A DNA stretch of 64,000 nucleotides from Streptomyces showdoensis (GTDB lineage: Bacteria; Actinomycetota; Actinomycetes; Streptomycetales; Streptomycetaceae): contig NZ_BAAAXG010000012.1 of assembly GCF_039535475.1 (NCBI RefSeq), positions 461,708-525,707 on the forward strand. Reading direction: 5' to 3'. The notes under the pieces were generated by a model. The model was not told the origin of the DNA and did no database searches. It was given only the letters and a program-made list of their open reading frames with translations. The number at the start of each line of letters is the position of its first letter. The first letter of the stretch is position 1. A program made the translations under genes and the position numbers. Below are positions 10,501-18,118 of the stretch, piece after piece.

Positions 10501-12991
10501 CCAGTTTGAGGCTGAGCGGGTGGCCGCCGACCCGGTCGTACAGGCTCCTGGCGACGTCCTCCTCGTCGACGCCGGAGGACATCAGCAGCTCCACGGCGGC
10601 CTGTTCGTCGAGTTCGCCGAGTTCCATGGTGCGCGGGGTCATGACCTTGGCGGGGTGGTCGATGGGCGCCCGGCCGGCGACCACGTACCGCAGTCGGGGG
10701 TAGGCGGCGCGCAGCGCGGTCCACACCGCCCACATGCGGGACATCACGGGGGAGCCGCGGTACTGCGCCTGCTCGAAGGAGTCGAGCGCGAGCAGCAGCG
10801 GCGGGGCCGTCCCGCCGGCCGGTGTGGCGACGGCCCGCGCGACGAGTCCGGCGAGCTCGCGGGCGAGTTCCTGCTCGTGGGCGGAGGCGCGGGCGTGGAA
10901 GCCCGCCGAGTAGTCCCGGCCGAGGGTGGCCCGGGTCGCGGAGAGCTGGTAGAGCTCGTCGAGCTGGTTGCGCTCGCCGCGCTGTGCGGCGGCGGTCTCG
11001 CCGCACCGGTCGGCGAGGGCGTCGAACGCGGCCCGGTGGGCGGGGTACTGGATGCCGAGCTGCCGGGCGGCCTCGGCGAGCATCGTGGCGGGTTCCTGGA
11101 TGGAGAGCGTGGGCCGCTCGAAGTCGATGTAGGCGAAGGGGAACCCCTCGGGCGCGGACTCGCGCAGGCTGTCCAGGAGGAACTTGGCGAGCAGGGTGCT
11201 CTTGCCGATGCCGCCGATGCCGTGGATGAGGACCGGGGGCTCGGCCGGTTCGGCGGGCAGCGCGAGATAGGAGCGCAGCGCGTCGAGTTCGCGGATCCGG
11301 CCGTGGAAGGTGCCCTCGACCAGGAGCCGCATCGGCTGCAGCAGCCGGGCCCGTTCGAGCCGCCGCTGGACCTCCTCGGCCTCGGGCAGCATGCCCTCGG
11401 TGCCGGGCACCTGACGGAGCCAGAGCACGGCCTGCAGGAGGTCGGACAGCTCCTCGACGCTCGGTTCGGAGCCGAGCGGCAGGGCGCCCCAGAGCAGGGC
11501 GGCGGCGGTCCGTTCGACGCGCGGGCCCTCGGGGAGCGCGTCGAAGTCGGCGGCGCCCAGGGCGGCCTGCGCCGCGGCGGGCCCGCTGAACCCCCGCAGG
11601 GCCGCCTCCCGCACCTCGGGCGTGAGCACCCAGCGCAGGGCGTGCTGCGAGGCGGCGAGCGCCGTGCAGTCGTCGACGAGCTCGGCGACGGCCCGGCCGG
11701 TGGCCCGCTCCTCGCCGGGCAGCCGCAGCAGCGCGGGGTCGAAGTCGTCGAGCAGGCAGGCCGCCTCGCGATAGGCGCGGCGCGTCTCGGACACGGCCGG
11801 CACGGCGGGGGCGGCGGGGCTGCGCAGGGCCCGGCGCAGCGGGCCCGTGACGTCGCGGCCGGGGGCGAGGGCGAGATAGGTGCGGACGGTCTCCTCGACC
11901 GCCGTGCAGACCCGGCGCATGTAGCTGTCGGCGGGGTCCGCGGCCTCGGCGGCCCGCAGCACCTCGGCGACCGCCGTCTCCACGAGCGCGGGCCGCAGTT
12001 CCTCGTCCGGCGGTGTCGGCGACTCCCGGAAGAACTGCTCGAAGAACGCCCGCAGATCGTCCGCCTCGACCACCCGCGCGGTGTCGCGGACCTCGTTCTT
12101 GCGGATGTCGTACGGGAGTTGGCGCAGCGCGGTGGAGTAGCCGAGCAGCACGAGCCGGGGCACGGTCTGGGTCCGCACCGGCGTGTGCTCGTAGATCGCG
12201 AGGGCGAGCTTGCCGATGCAGTCCCAGACGTCGGAGTTCGGGTCGAGGGTGTCGCACTCGTCCAGGACCAGCCAGAAGCGCTCCTCGGCGGCGGTGGCGC
12301 GGCTGACGATCCGGTGCACGGCGTCGTCGATCGACGGAAGTGGATCGTTCAACCGTGTGGGGTTCAACGGAACTCCGTCGGTGCCCGGCTCCGACACGAA
12401 CTCGTCGAGCCGCCCGACCAGCCGCGCCGCCGTCGTCGTCCGCGTCAGCGTCACCCGCACCGGACGGAACCCGCAGTGCTGCCCCAGATGACGGATCAGG
12501 TGGTACGTGTACGAGCGCCCGCTGTCCGGCTCCCCGTCCACCACCAGGACCGTCTGCTCCGGATCGGCCACGAAGAGCCGCAGCTTCTCGCGCAGCTCCG
12601 CCCGGTCGATGAAGACCGCCGTGCCGTCCCGGAGCACCACCGTCGAGAAGGGGTCCCGCTCGGAGTGCGCGACCTCCTCGTCCTCCCGCAGCCGCCCGAG
12701 CAGCGACCGGAGCTCCGTCCCCCGGCCGGCCGCGTCCTTGGCGTCGAGCCGGTCGAGCGAATCGAGCCGGGCCAGGGCGGCCAGCAGCCGCCGCTGCTGC
12801 CCGATGTCCTTGCGGGCCGCCCCCACGATCCGGCGCGCGTTCTCGTCCCGGTCCGGGGTGAGCGGCAGGTCCGCCACGAAGATCTTGCTGAGGGCGCTGC
12901 GCAGCAGCCCTCTCCGGGGGTCGGGGTTGTCGAGAAGGTGGTCCCGCACCCAGCTGGTGACGAGGCCCCACTCCGTCTCGGTGAGAGGCAT
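7595..12991 (-). CDS. Giant two-module P-loop NTPase with C-terminal trypsin-like protease
   Basis: A 1,798-residue protein with ATG at 12991 behind AGGTGAGCC. In order: an N-terminal helical domain (1-85) that could be an adaptor; a first P-loop module with GEPDSGRS (153-160) and Walker B LVLDECD (241-247); a second, NACHT/STAND-like P-loop with GIGGIGKST (about 590-599) and LLLALDSFEQ (about 730); a long alpha-helical, TPR-like region rich in Ala/Glu/Leu/Arg (about 950-1300); and a trypsin domain with NHHVV (about 1598), DYAIMRL (about 1657) and GGSSGSPV (about 1727). There is no signal peptide. Known: NTPase-protease fusions of this type act as signal-sensing switches in bacterial conflict systems. 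Inferred: target binding drives NTP-dependent assembly and unleashes the protease. Two NTPase modules in one chain is uncommon. Confidence 0.88.
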   Translation of the reverse strand: MPLTETEWGLVTSWVRDHLLDNPDPRRGLLRSALSKIFVADLPLTPDRDENARRIVGAARKDIGQQRRLLAALARLDSLDRLDAKDAAGRGTELRSLLGRLREDEEVAHSERDPFSTVVLRDGTAVFIDRAELREKLRLFVADPEQTVLVVDGEPDSGRSYTYHLIRHLGQHCGFRPVRVTLTRTTTAARLVGRLDEFVSEPGTDGVPLNPTRLNDPLPSIDDAVHRIVSRATAAEERFWLVLDECDTLDPNSDVWDCIGKLALAIYEHTPVRTQTVPRLVLLGYSTALRQLPYDIRKNEVRDTARVVEADDLRAFFEQFFRESPTPPDEELRPALVETAVAEVLRAAEAADPADSYMRRVCTAVEETVRTYLALAPGRDVTGPLRRALRSPAAPAVPAVSETRRAYREAACLLDDFDPALLRLPGEERATGRAVAELVDDCTALAASQHALRWVLTPEVREAALRGFSGPAAAQAALGAADFDALPEGPRVERTAAALLWGALPLGSEPSVEELSDLLQAVLWLRQVPGTEGMLPEAEEVQRRLERARLLQPMRLLVEGTFHGRIRELDALRSYLALPAEPAEPPVLIHGIGGIGKSTLLAKFLLDSLRESAPEGFPFAYIDFERPTLSIQEPATMLAEAARQLGIQYPAHRAAFDALADRCGETAAAQRGERNQLDELYQLSATRATLGRDYSAGFHARASAHEQELARELAGLVARAVATPAGGTAPPLLLALDSFEQAQYRGSPVMSRMWAVWTALRAAYPRLRYVVAGRAPIDHPAKVMTPRTMELGELDEQAAVELLMSSGVDEEDVARSLYDRVGGHPLSLKLAARTAVVLGEESESLGELLTTLPSRRRYFHHKVDQMLIQGTLYDRILKHIADDSVRALVQAGLALRLITPELVREVLAEPAGLSIGSATEAGMLFGRLTSRLDLMESAGPQAIRHRADLRTIMLRLSDSARTDLMRAVDTRAVAYYAAREGPSARAEEIYHRLRLGENPRAVELRWEPGVESYLVGADHDMSPRSAAFLLGRIGGHVPDQIMAEADQEDWERIAAREVEDLLTQGYVEAAAERLAERQPWTPCSRLHALLVETLARSGRAADARDAADRAVDRAEEAGCAETRLELLQLSARLAQDAGDFADADRSLQEAESLAAGLGLPYESMGVLVARSRLAVVADEGSDETDRRLARTLRGIPDEALAQQPALARAAAASAGRVDPHVLEHTLRLVGLPGDDEAVVAALTRWIDTAMADEPQLREPLRRILASAAAGAGADDRAEPRPLPAPPAVTGAPAGATTRATADALADATTAAATVPPPTAAPASSSSASAVHALPHAQVEYALREALRHGTLDSLARRALTLRDRSGDLLLGVVAAMDAGTPAPAPGRPHGFGTRLDGEPGRPLAGLAPPPDSAQAAWRTVPYLTDEELLRVQSAAVEAGLADTELRPKLFAGTTRHFRAGLPLQRTPFEQIRSDLRTVNRVERLIDGTVPLEVWLRNALTMTVQPGPVAVFQRALDDVSRDAAGEPELPVDFLPAEFKEEIVFRDDTVPFEFLQGGFLAGAAVARISVPPYQSGAPLQPAYPHAGTGWLIAPGLLVTNHHVVTARTRTPGTPRALVADDDLQLQVRNSRSRFDYGSDETETEEATAGALIAWDEALDYAIMRLTAVQPGRPVLRVSTVPLASVGGEPVAVNIIQHPGGRPKRVALRNNLVYQADEKDVVYFTDTRGGSSGSPVLDDGWTVVALHRGTKRIEEVDFQGRATAFVNVGTQMSRVLAHLRENRPEVYEEIMAAQTALFEQP

Positions 12992-13102
12992 GGCTCACCT
13001 GCCCGCCGTCCTTGCGCCGAATGAGGACGGACTTCCCTGCCATCCTCTCCCCGGCCCCGCGGCGCCGCAATCGCTGCCGGGCCCGGGGCGTCCGGGGCGC
13101 GC

Positions 13103-13964
13103 TCAGCCCTGCATCACGATGTCCTCGAAGCTCTCCAGCCGGCGCCAGCGCTCCTCCGGCGACCGGGTCGGCGGCATCAGGTCGACGTCCGGCAGCGGCC
13201 CGAACTCCAGCTCCGTGATCTCCGCGACGTCCGAGACCGGCACCTGGTACGTGCGGTACGGCCCCAGCGGCGGCGGCGCGCCCGCCGTCGCCCCGGCCAG
13301 CGCCCGCTCCGCGTCCCTGCTGAGGTCGGGGCTCTGGTCGAGCACGTACGCGGTCGAGGCCAGCGCCCCGTCCTGCATGAAGGCGGCCACCTTCCAGAAC
13401 CGCAGCGGCACCTGGATGCCCCGGTACGGCGGGTCGGAGTCCTGGAGCACCGGCCCGGTGAGCACCACCAGCTTCCGGTCGTACTCGGCCGCGTGGTCCA
13501 GCAGGTAGTTCTCCAGGCCCTGCCACAGCTGCTTGCCCTGGTTGAACACGTCCGCCTGCGGCGCCGCGTTGGTGAAGTGGAAGGTGTCCGTGTTCGCCGC
13601 GTCCGCCTCGCCCGCCGCGCCCCACACCGGGTCGAGCCGCCGGACCAGGTGTCCCCCGGTCCAGGCTGTTGTTGCGGTAGACGTCGTCCCCGGTCTGCTG
13701 CTCCTGCGGCAGCCGCGGGTCGAACAGCCAGACGTCCTCGCGGGGGACGTCCTCCAGGAGCCGGGCCCCCTCGATGCAGACGCCGGTCGAGGCGGCGAGC
13801 CGCCGGTCGGGCCGGAAGACGACGCTGAAGTGCGTGTACGGCAGGACCACGGTCTCGACGGAGGCGCGCACCGGCAGCGGAAGGGGCACCACGGGACCCA
13901 GGAAGGCCTCGTCGTAACCGGGGCGGTCGTCGAGCCGGTCGTGCCGGGAATCGCTTGGGTTCAT
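13103..13964 (-). pseudogene. DNA/RNA non-specific endonuclease (NUC1 family), frameshifted as read
   Basis: Start ATG at 13964. The first 100 codons run well (VVLPYTHFSVVFRPDRRLA, VYRNNSLDRG). The frame then breaks in a run of five C at 13653-13657 on the plus strand. Removing one base restores LDRGHLVRRLDPVWG, the DRGH active-site motif of the NucA/Serratia nuclease family, and continues to FHFTNAAPQADVFNQGKQ with the metal-binding Asn, ending at 13103. The corrected length is about 286 residues, normal for the family. No secretion signal is visible, which fits a cytoplasmic suicide nuclease rather than an extracellular digestive enzyme. It lies upstream of the NTPase-trypsin gene on the same strand with a gap of about 110 bases, and is divergent from the caspase gene. 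Either inactivated by the shift or a victim of a sequencing error. Confidence 0.78.
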
Positions 13965-14071
13965 ACGATGTAAGTACCGCGCGGGGGAGGGCTGCCCACG
14001 GCACCGGCCCCGCAGGCACTCGAACAGACGCCCCCCCGGTGCCCCCTCGCCCCGTCCAAGGAGGCACCACC

Positions 14072-14878
14072 ATGCCCACCGGACTCTCCCTGCACGTCGG
14101 ACTGAACAGAGTCGATCCCGACCGCTACGACGGCTGGGACGGCACCCTCGTGGCCTGCGAGAACGACGCCCGCGACATGGCGAGGATCGCCACCGCCGCC
14201 GGCTTCTCGCCCACCGTCCTGCTCACCGAGGAGGGCACCGTCGACCGGATCACCGCCGCGCTGCGCGAGGCGGCCGACAAGCTCGCGGGCGGCGACATCC
14301 TGCTCTTCAGCTACTCGGGCCACGGCGGCCAGGTCCCGGACGTGACCGGCGGGGACCACGAACCCGACAAGCGCGACGAGACCCTCGTCTTCTACGACCG
14401 CCAGTTCCTCGACGACGAGGTCCACCAGGAGTTCCTGCGCTTCGACGACGGCGTCCGCATCATCACCTTCTTCGACTGCTGCCACAGCGGCACCAGCATC
14501 GAGCTGCCGGGCGCGGCGGACGGCGCCGGGCGCTACGTGCCCGAGCCCAAGCAGATCGAGCTCTACGAGCGCGACCGGGACTTCTACGACGAGCTCCAGC
14601 GCTCGCTCGCCAAGGCGGCGGCCTCGGGCAATGGCGCGGGACCCCCGGTCATCCTCGTCTCCGCCTGCCAGGACAACCAGGTCGCCGCCGACGGGGACGT
14701 CAACGGAGCCTTCACCGAGGCGCTCCTCGACGTCTGGCGCGACGGCGCCTTCAAGGGCGACTACCGCACCTTCCACCGGGCGATCCAGGGCAAGCTGCCG
14801 CCCAGCCAGAGCCCCAACCTCTACACGACCGGCTCACCCACGGAGGCGTTCCTGGGCCAGAAACCCCTCACGGTCTGA
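14072..14878 (+). CDS. Caspase-family (metacaspase-like, C14) cysteine peptidase
   Basis: A 268-residue protein. ATG at 14072 is chosen over upstream in-frame options because AAGGAGG lies at 14058-14064. The catalytic His is in SYSGHGGQ (His84) and the Cys in FFDCCHSGT (Cys137), the usual caspase-fold spacing, and the N-terminal block LSLHVGLNRVDPDRYDGWDG is typical of Streptomyces C14 proteins. An acidic segment between the two motifs (GGDHEPDKRDETLV) may bind calcium as in metacaspases. There is no extra prodomain and no signal peptide. It is divergent from the nuclease/NTPase/protease genes over 107 bases, suggesting shared control. Inferred role: executor or activator protease in the same self-destruction pathway. 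Confidence 0.93.
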   Translation: MPTGLSLHVGLNRVDPDRYDGWDGTLVACENDARDMARIATAAGFSPTVLLTEEGTVDRITAALREAADKLAGGDILLFSYSGHGGQVPDVTGGDHEPDKRDETLVFYDRQFLDDEVHQEFLRFDDGVRIITFFDCCHSGTSIELPGAADGAGRYVPEPKQIELYERDRDFYDELQRSLAKAAASGNGAGPPVILVSACQDNQVAADGDVNGAFTEALLDVWRDGAFKGDYRTFHRAIQGKLPPSQSPNLYTTGSPTEAFLGQKPLTV

Positions 14879-14912
14879 GCACGGCCCGGGCCGCCCCCCG
14901 GGCCCCCGGGGG

Positions 14913-17891
14913 TCACGGCCGGAGCGCGGTCGCCAGCTGGGCGCGCGAGCGCACGTCCAGCTTCTGGTAGATCCGCGTCAGCCGCGCCTCCACCGTCTTC
15001 ACGCTCAGATACAGCTTCGCCGCCGCCTCCTGGTTGCTGGCCCCCTGCCCGACCAGCCGGGCCAGGCGCAGCTCCGCCTCGGTCAGCGAGGACAGCGCGG
15101 GAAGCGCCTCCTCGCCCACCGGGGCCTCACCCACCGGGCCGGCCGGCGTCTCGCTCGTCAGCGCGAGCCACGGCGCCGCCCCGGCCCGCTCGAACACCCC
15201 GGCCGCCGCCTGCAGCGCGCCCTGCGCCGCCGACCGGCGCCGGCGCCTGCGCTCGACCCGGGCCAGCGCCACCAGCGCCCGGCCCCGCTCCAGCGGCAGC
15301 CCCGCCCGGGCGAAGCGCTCCGCCGTACGGGTGAGCAGCTCGGCCGCCTCGTCCGTCCGGCCCTCCGCCGCCAGGCACAGCGCGTACGCCCGGTCGCAGC
15401 CCAGCAGCACCGAGGTCCGCCCGAGCCGCTCCGCCACCGGCCGCACCTCCGCGAGGACCGCCGCGGCCTCCTCGACGGCGTCGTGCGCGAGCAGCGCCTC
15501 CGCCAGCTCCTCGTGCCAGCGCAGCATCGACGGGTCGACCGTGGACTGGGCGCGCTCGTTCGCCTCCACCCGGCGCAGCGTCTCCAGCGCGGCGGCGACG
15601 TCCCCGTTGACCAACTGGACCCGGCCCAGCGCGTACAGGCTGCGGGAGAGGAAGACCCGGTCGCCCTCCTCCTCCGAGGCCTGGACGCTGCGCCGGGCAT
15701 AGCTCGCCGCCCGGCCGAAACTGCCCCCGGCGGTCTCCGCGAGCGCGAGGGCGTACCACGCCGGCCCGGGGGACAGGCCCGCCTCCAGGGTGAGCGCCAG
15801 CGACTGGCCCGCGTGCGCCAGCGCCGCGGAGCAGGGCCCCAGCCGGGACTCGATCTCCGCCAGCGTGCTGAGCAGCTCGATGGTGTCCTCGACGGAGCCG
15901 CGCCGCTGCACCAGCGGGAGCAGCGCGTTCAGCTGGTCCCGGGCGTCCACGAGCCGCCCGTCGAAAAGGGCGTGACGGATGGTCAGGATCTGGGCCGCGT
16001 TGCGGATCCCGGCCGGCCGCTCGGCCGTCTCCAGCGCCCGCGCCTGCGCCAGCACCCCGTCCGCGTCCGAGGAGCCCAGCGCCCGCTCCATCCGCGCCTG
16101 CACGGTCAGGGCCTGCGCCGCCGTCCGCGGATCGCCCATCGAGGCGGCGAGCGCGGCCGACTCCATCGCCGCGGCCCGCGAGCGCAGCGGATCGCCGTCC
16201 GCCAGCACGTACTTGACGGCGAGCCGGAGCTGCACCGCCGCCCGCAGCGCGGTGTCGCCCTCGGAGTCCTCCATGGCGTGCACGTACATCTCGTCGAGCC
16301 CGGTCAGGCCCTGCCCGGCCGTGTCCAGGACGGCGAGCCGCGCCCGCACCCGGTCGGCGGGCCCGGCGTCGCGGGCCAGCAGGTCCGTCGCCGCCCGCAT
16401 GGCGAGATCGGCGCGCGCCGCGCGGGCCGCCTCCTCGGCGGCGTCGACCAGCCGGGCGATCCGCCGCGGTCCGTACTGCCCGGGCGTCGACTCGGCGGCC
16501 AGCAGGGCGAGTTCGGCGGCCAGTCCGCGGTTGCCGCGCCCGCGGGCCAGGTCCGCCGCCGCCCCGACCGCGGCGGCCAGCTCCTCGTCCGGGGCGTCGG
16601 TGGCGAGCGCCCGGTGCCGCACCGCCTCGACCGGGTCGTCGACGACCTGCGCCAAGGCCGCGTGCCCCGCGCTGCGCTCCGCCCAGCAGGCGTCGTGCAC
16701 CAGGGTGGAGGGCAGCAGCCCGGCGGTGAACGCGACCGTGCCGTCCTCGGCGAGCGACACCAGTCCGGCCCGCTCCGCCGCCGCCAGGTCCGCCTCCGCG
16801 TTGGGGCGCCCGGCGCGGCGGACCAGCGCCGCCGTGGGGCGCAGGGCGAGCGCCGCCAGGAGCAGCGTCTCGCGCACGTCCGGCGGTGCGGCTCCCAGCA
16901 GTTGCCGGGCCAAGTCCCGGGCCCGGCCGGACAGCGTGAGCGCCTCCGCGTGGTGCACCGGCGTACGGGCGTCGGCGAGCGAACGGCCCACGGCGAGCGC
17001 GAGGCGCGGATTGCCGCCGCTCGCCTTGTGGATGCGCCCGGCCATCCGCGAGGGCAGCCGGTGGTGGATGAGGAGTTCGGCGATCTCGTCGGCGTGCAGC
17101 GGCGGCACGAGCAGCACGTCCGCCTCGGACGGCACCCACAGGTGCGTGTCGTGCGGGTCCTGCGTGCCGTACGCCTCGTACGCCTCCGGCGTCTCCACCG
17201 AGACCACCCGCAGCGCGGGCGGCGCCAGGTGCAGGGCGAACCGGAGCAGATCGGCGCTGTCGGGGTCGATGTGCTGCACGCCGTCGACGACGAGCAGCGC
17301 GGGGCCGCAGGCGGTGAGCGCCCGCAGGATCCGGGCGATCCCGAGCCGCAGCGCGATCGGGTCCCAGCCGCCGTCGTGCAGCGGGGCCTCGCGGCAGAGC
17401 ATGGCGACGGCGGTCCGCTGCGGGCCCGGCAGCGCGTCGAACACGCCGGACGGGGAGGCGCCGAGCGGACCGGGGGCGGCCGCCGGGAGGCCGGCGAGCG
17501 CGGTTCCGTACGCGGGAGTGGAGCCGTCGTGCAGGGGGAGGCGCGGCTCCGGGAGCCCGGCGTCCTCGTCGGTGCCGGACGGTGTGCCGGGCAGGGGGCC
17601 GGGCGCCGCCTCCGCCCCGGCGGGAGCGGGCCAGCTGACGGTGGCCGCGACCGAGGCCACCAGGGCGGCCGCGGCCGCGCCGGGTATGTCGCGGTCGGCG
17701 GGGAGGGTGGCCAGCCACAGCACGGTCTCGCCGCGTGCCTCCGCGCGGGCCGCCGCGGCCAGGGCGACCTCGGTCTTGCCGACTCCGGCCGGCCCGGTGA
17801 GCAGCGCCCGGCCCCGTGACTGCAGCACGCGTTCCAGGCGGGCGAGGAGTTCCTCCCGGCCGACGGGCGGCGCCGGTGGCGCTGTCGTCAT
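14913..17891 (-). CDS. LuxR-family ATP-binding (LAL) transcriptional regulator
   Basis: A 992-residue protein with ATG at 17891 and GGAGG 12 bases upstream. An AAA-type NTPase is at the N-terminus (Walker A TGPAGVGKT at 32-40; Walker B LLVVDGVQHIDP near 200). A long helical, TPR-like middle follows, and the C-terminal 62 residues are a LuxR helix-turn-helix (SLTEAELRLARLVGQGASNQEAAAKL, then VKTVEARLTRIYQKLDV). LAL proteins are large activators, often of secondary-metabolite or sugar-utilisation genes. It is convergent with the caspase gene (34-base gap) and lies downstream of the subtilisin gene, separated from it by a strong hairpin. Its target is not evident. Confidence 0.92.
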   Translation of the reverse strand: MTTAPPAPPVGREELLARLERVLQSRGRALLTGPAGVGKTEVALAAAARAEARGETVLWLATLPADRDIPGAAAAALVASVAATVSWPAPAGAEAAPGPLPGTPSGTDEDAGLPEPRLPLHDGSTPAYGTALAGLPAAAPGPLGASPSGVFDALPGPQRTAVAMLCREAPLHDGGWDPIALRLGIARILRALTACGPALLVVDGVQHIDPDSADLLRFALHLAPPALRVVSVETPEAYEAYGTQDPHDTHLWVPSEADVLLVPPLHADEIAELLIHHRLPSRMAGRIHKASGGNPRLALAVGRSLADARTPVHHAEALTLSGRARDLARQLLGAAPPDVRETLLLAALALRPTAALVRRAGRPNAEADLAAAERAGLVSLAEDGTVAFTAGLLPSTLVHDACWAERSAGHAALAQVVDDPVEAVRHRALATDAPDEELAAAVGAAADLARGRGNRGLAAELALLAAESTPGQYGPRRIARLVDAAEEAARAARADLAMRAATDLLARDAGPADRVRARLAVLDTAGQGLTGLDEMYVHAMEDSEGDTALRAAVQLRLAVKYVLADGDPLRSRAAAMESAALAASMGDPRTAAQALTVQARMERALGSSDADGVLAQARALETAERPAGIRNAAQILTIRHALFDGRLVDARDQLNALLPLVQRRGSVEDTIELLSTLAEIESRLGPCSAALAHAGQSLALTLEAGLSPGPAWYALALAETAGGSFGRAASYARRSVQASEEEGDRVFLSRSLYALGRVQLVNGDVAAALETLRRVEANERAQSTVDPSMLRWHEELAEALLAHDAVEEAAAVLAEVRPVAERLGRTSVLLGCDRAYALCLAAEGRTDEAAELLTRTAERFARAGLPLERGRALVALARVERRRRRRSAAQGALQAAAGVFERAGAAPWLALTSETPAGPVGEAPVGEEALPALSSLTEAELRLARLVGQGASNQEAAAKLYLSVKTVEARLTRIYQKLDVRSRAQLATALRP

Positions 17892-18031
17892 GCTTCCACC
17901 ACCCTCCGGCCCGCGGGACCCGGCCCGTGAGCCCCGTTGCGCAGAGAATACGGAGCCTGTCGCCCCAGTCCAGGCCCCATGTCCGGCATACGGACAGCGG
18001 GCTCCGGTCGACGGTCCGTCACCGGCACCAG

Positions 18032-18063
18032 GAAGCGCCCGTGGTGTAGACCACGGGCGCTTC
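18032..18063 (-). terminator. Perfect 14-bp hairpin downstream of the subtilisin gene
   Basis: GAAGCGCCCGTGGT at 18032-18045 pairs perfectly with ACCACGGGCGCTTC at 18050-18063 around a GTAG loop. It begins about 55 bases after the stop of the minus-strand subtilisin gene and upstream of the LAL gene. It has no strong T run, as is common for Streptomyces terminators. Confidence 0.8.
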
Positions 18064-18118
18064 GCTGACCAGCGGTGATGCTGGTGTGGGGGGTGATTCT
18101 GAAAAGAACCCGAGTGAT

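Noticed and set aside
6758..13024. Very long open frame on the plus strand opposite the NTPase-trypsin gene
   Set aside because: It is antisense to a gene with clear motifs, encodes low-complexity Arg/Gly/Pro-rich sequence and reflects the lack of stop codons in GC-rich DNA.
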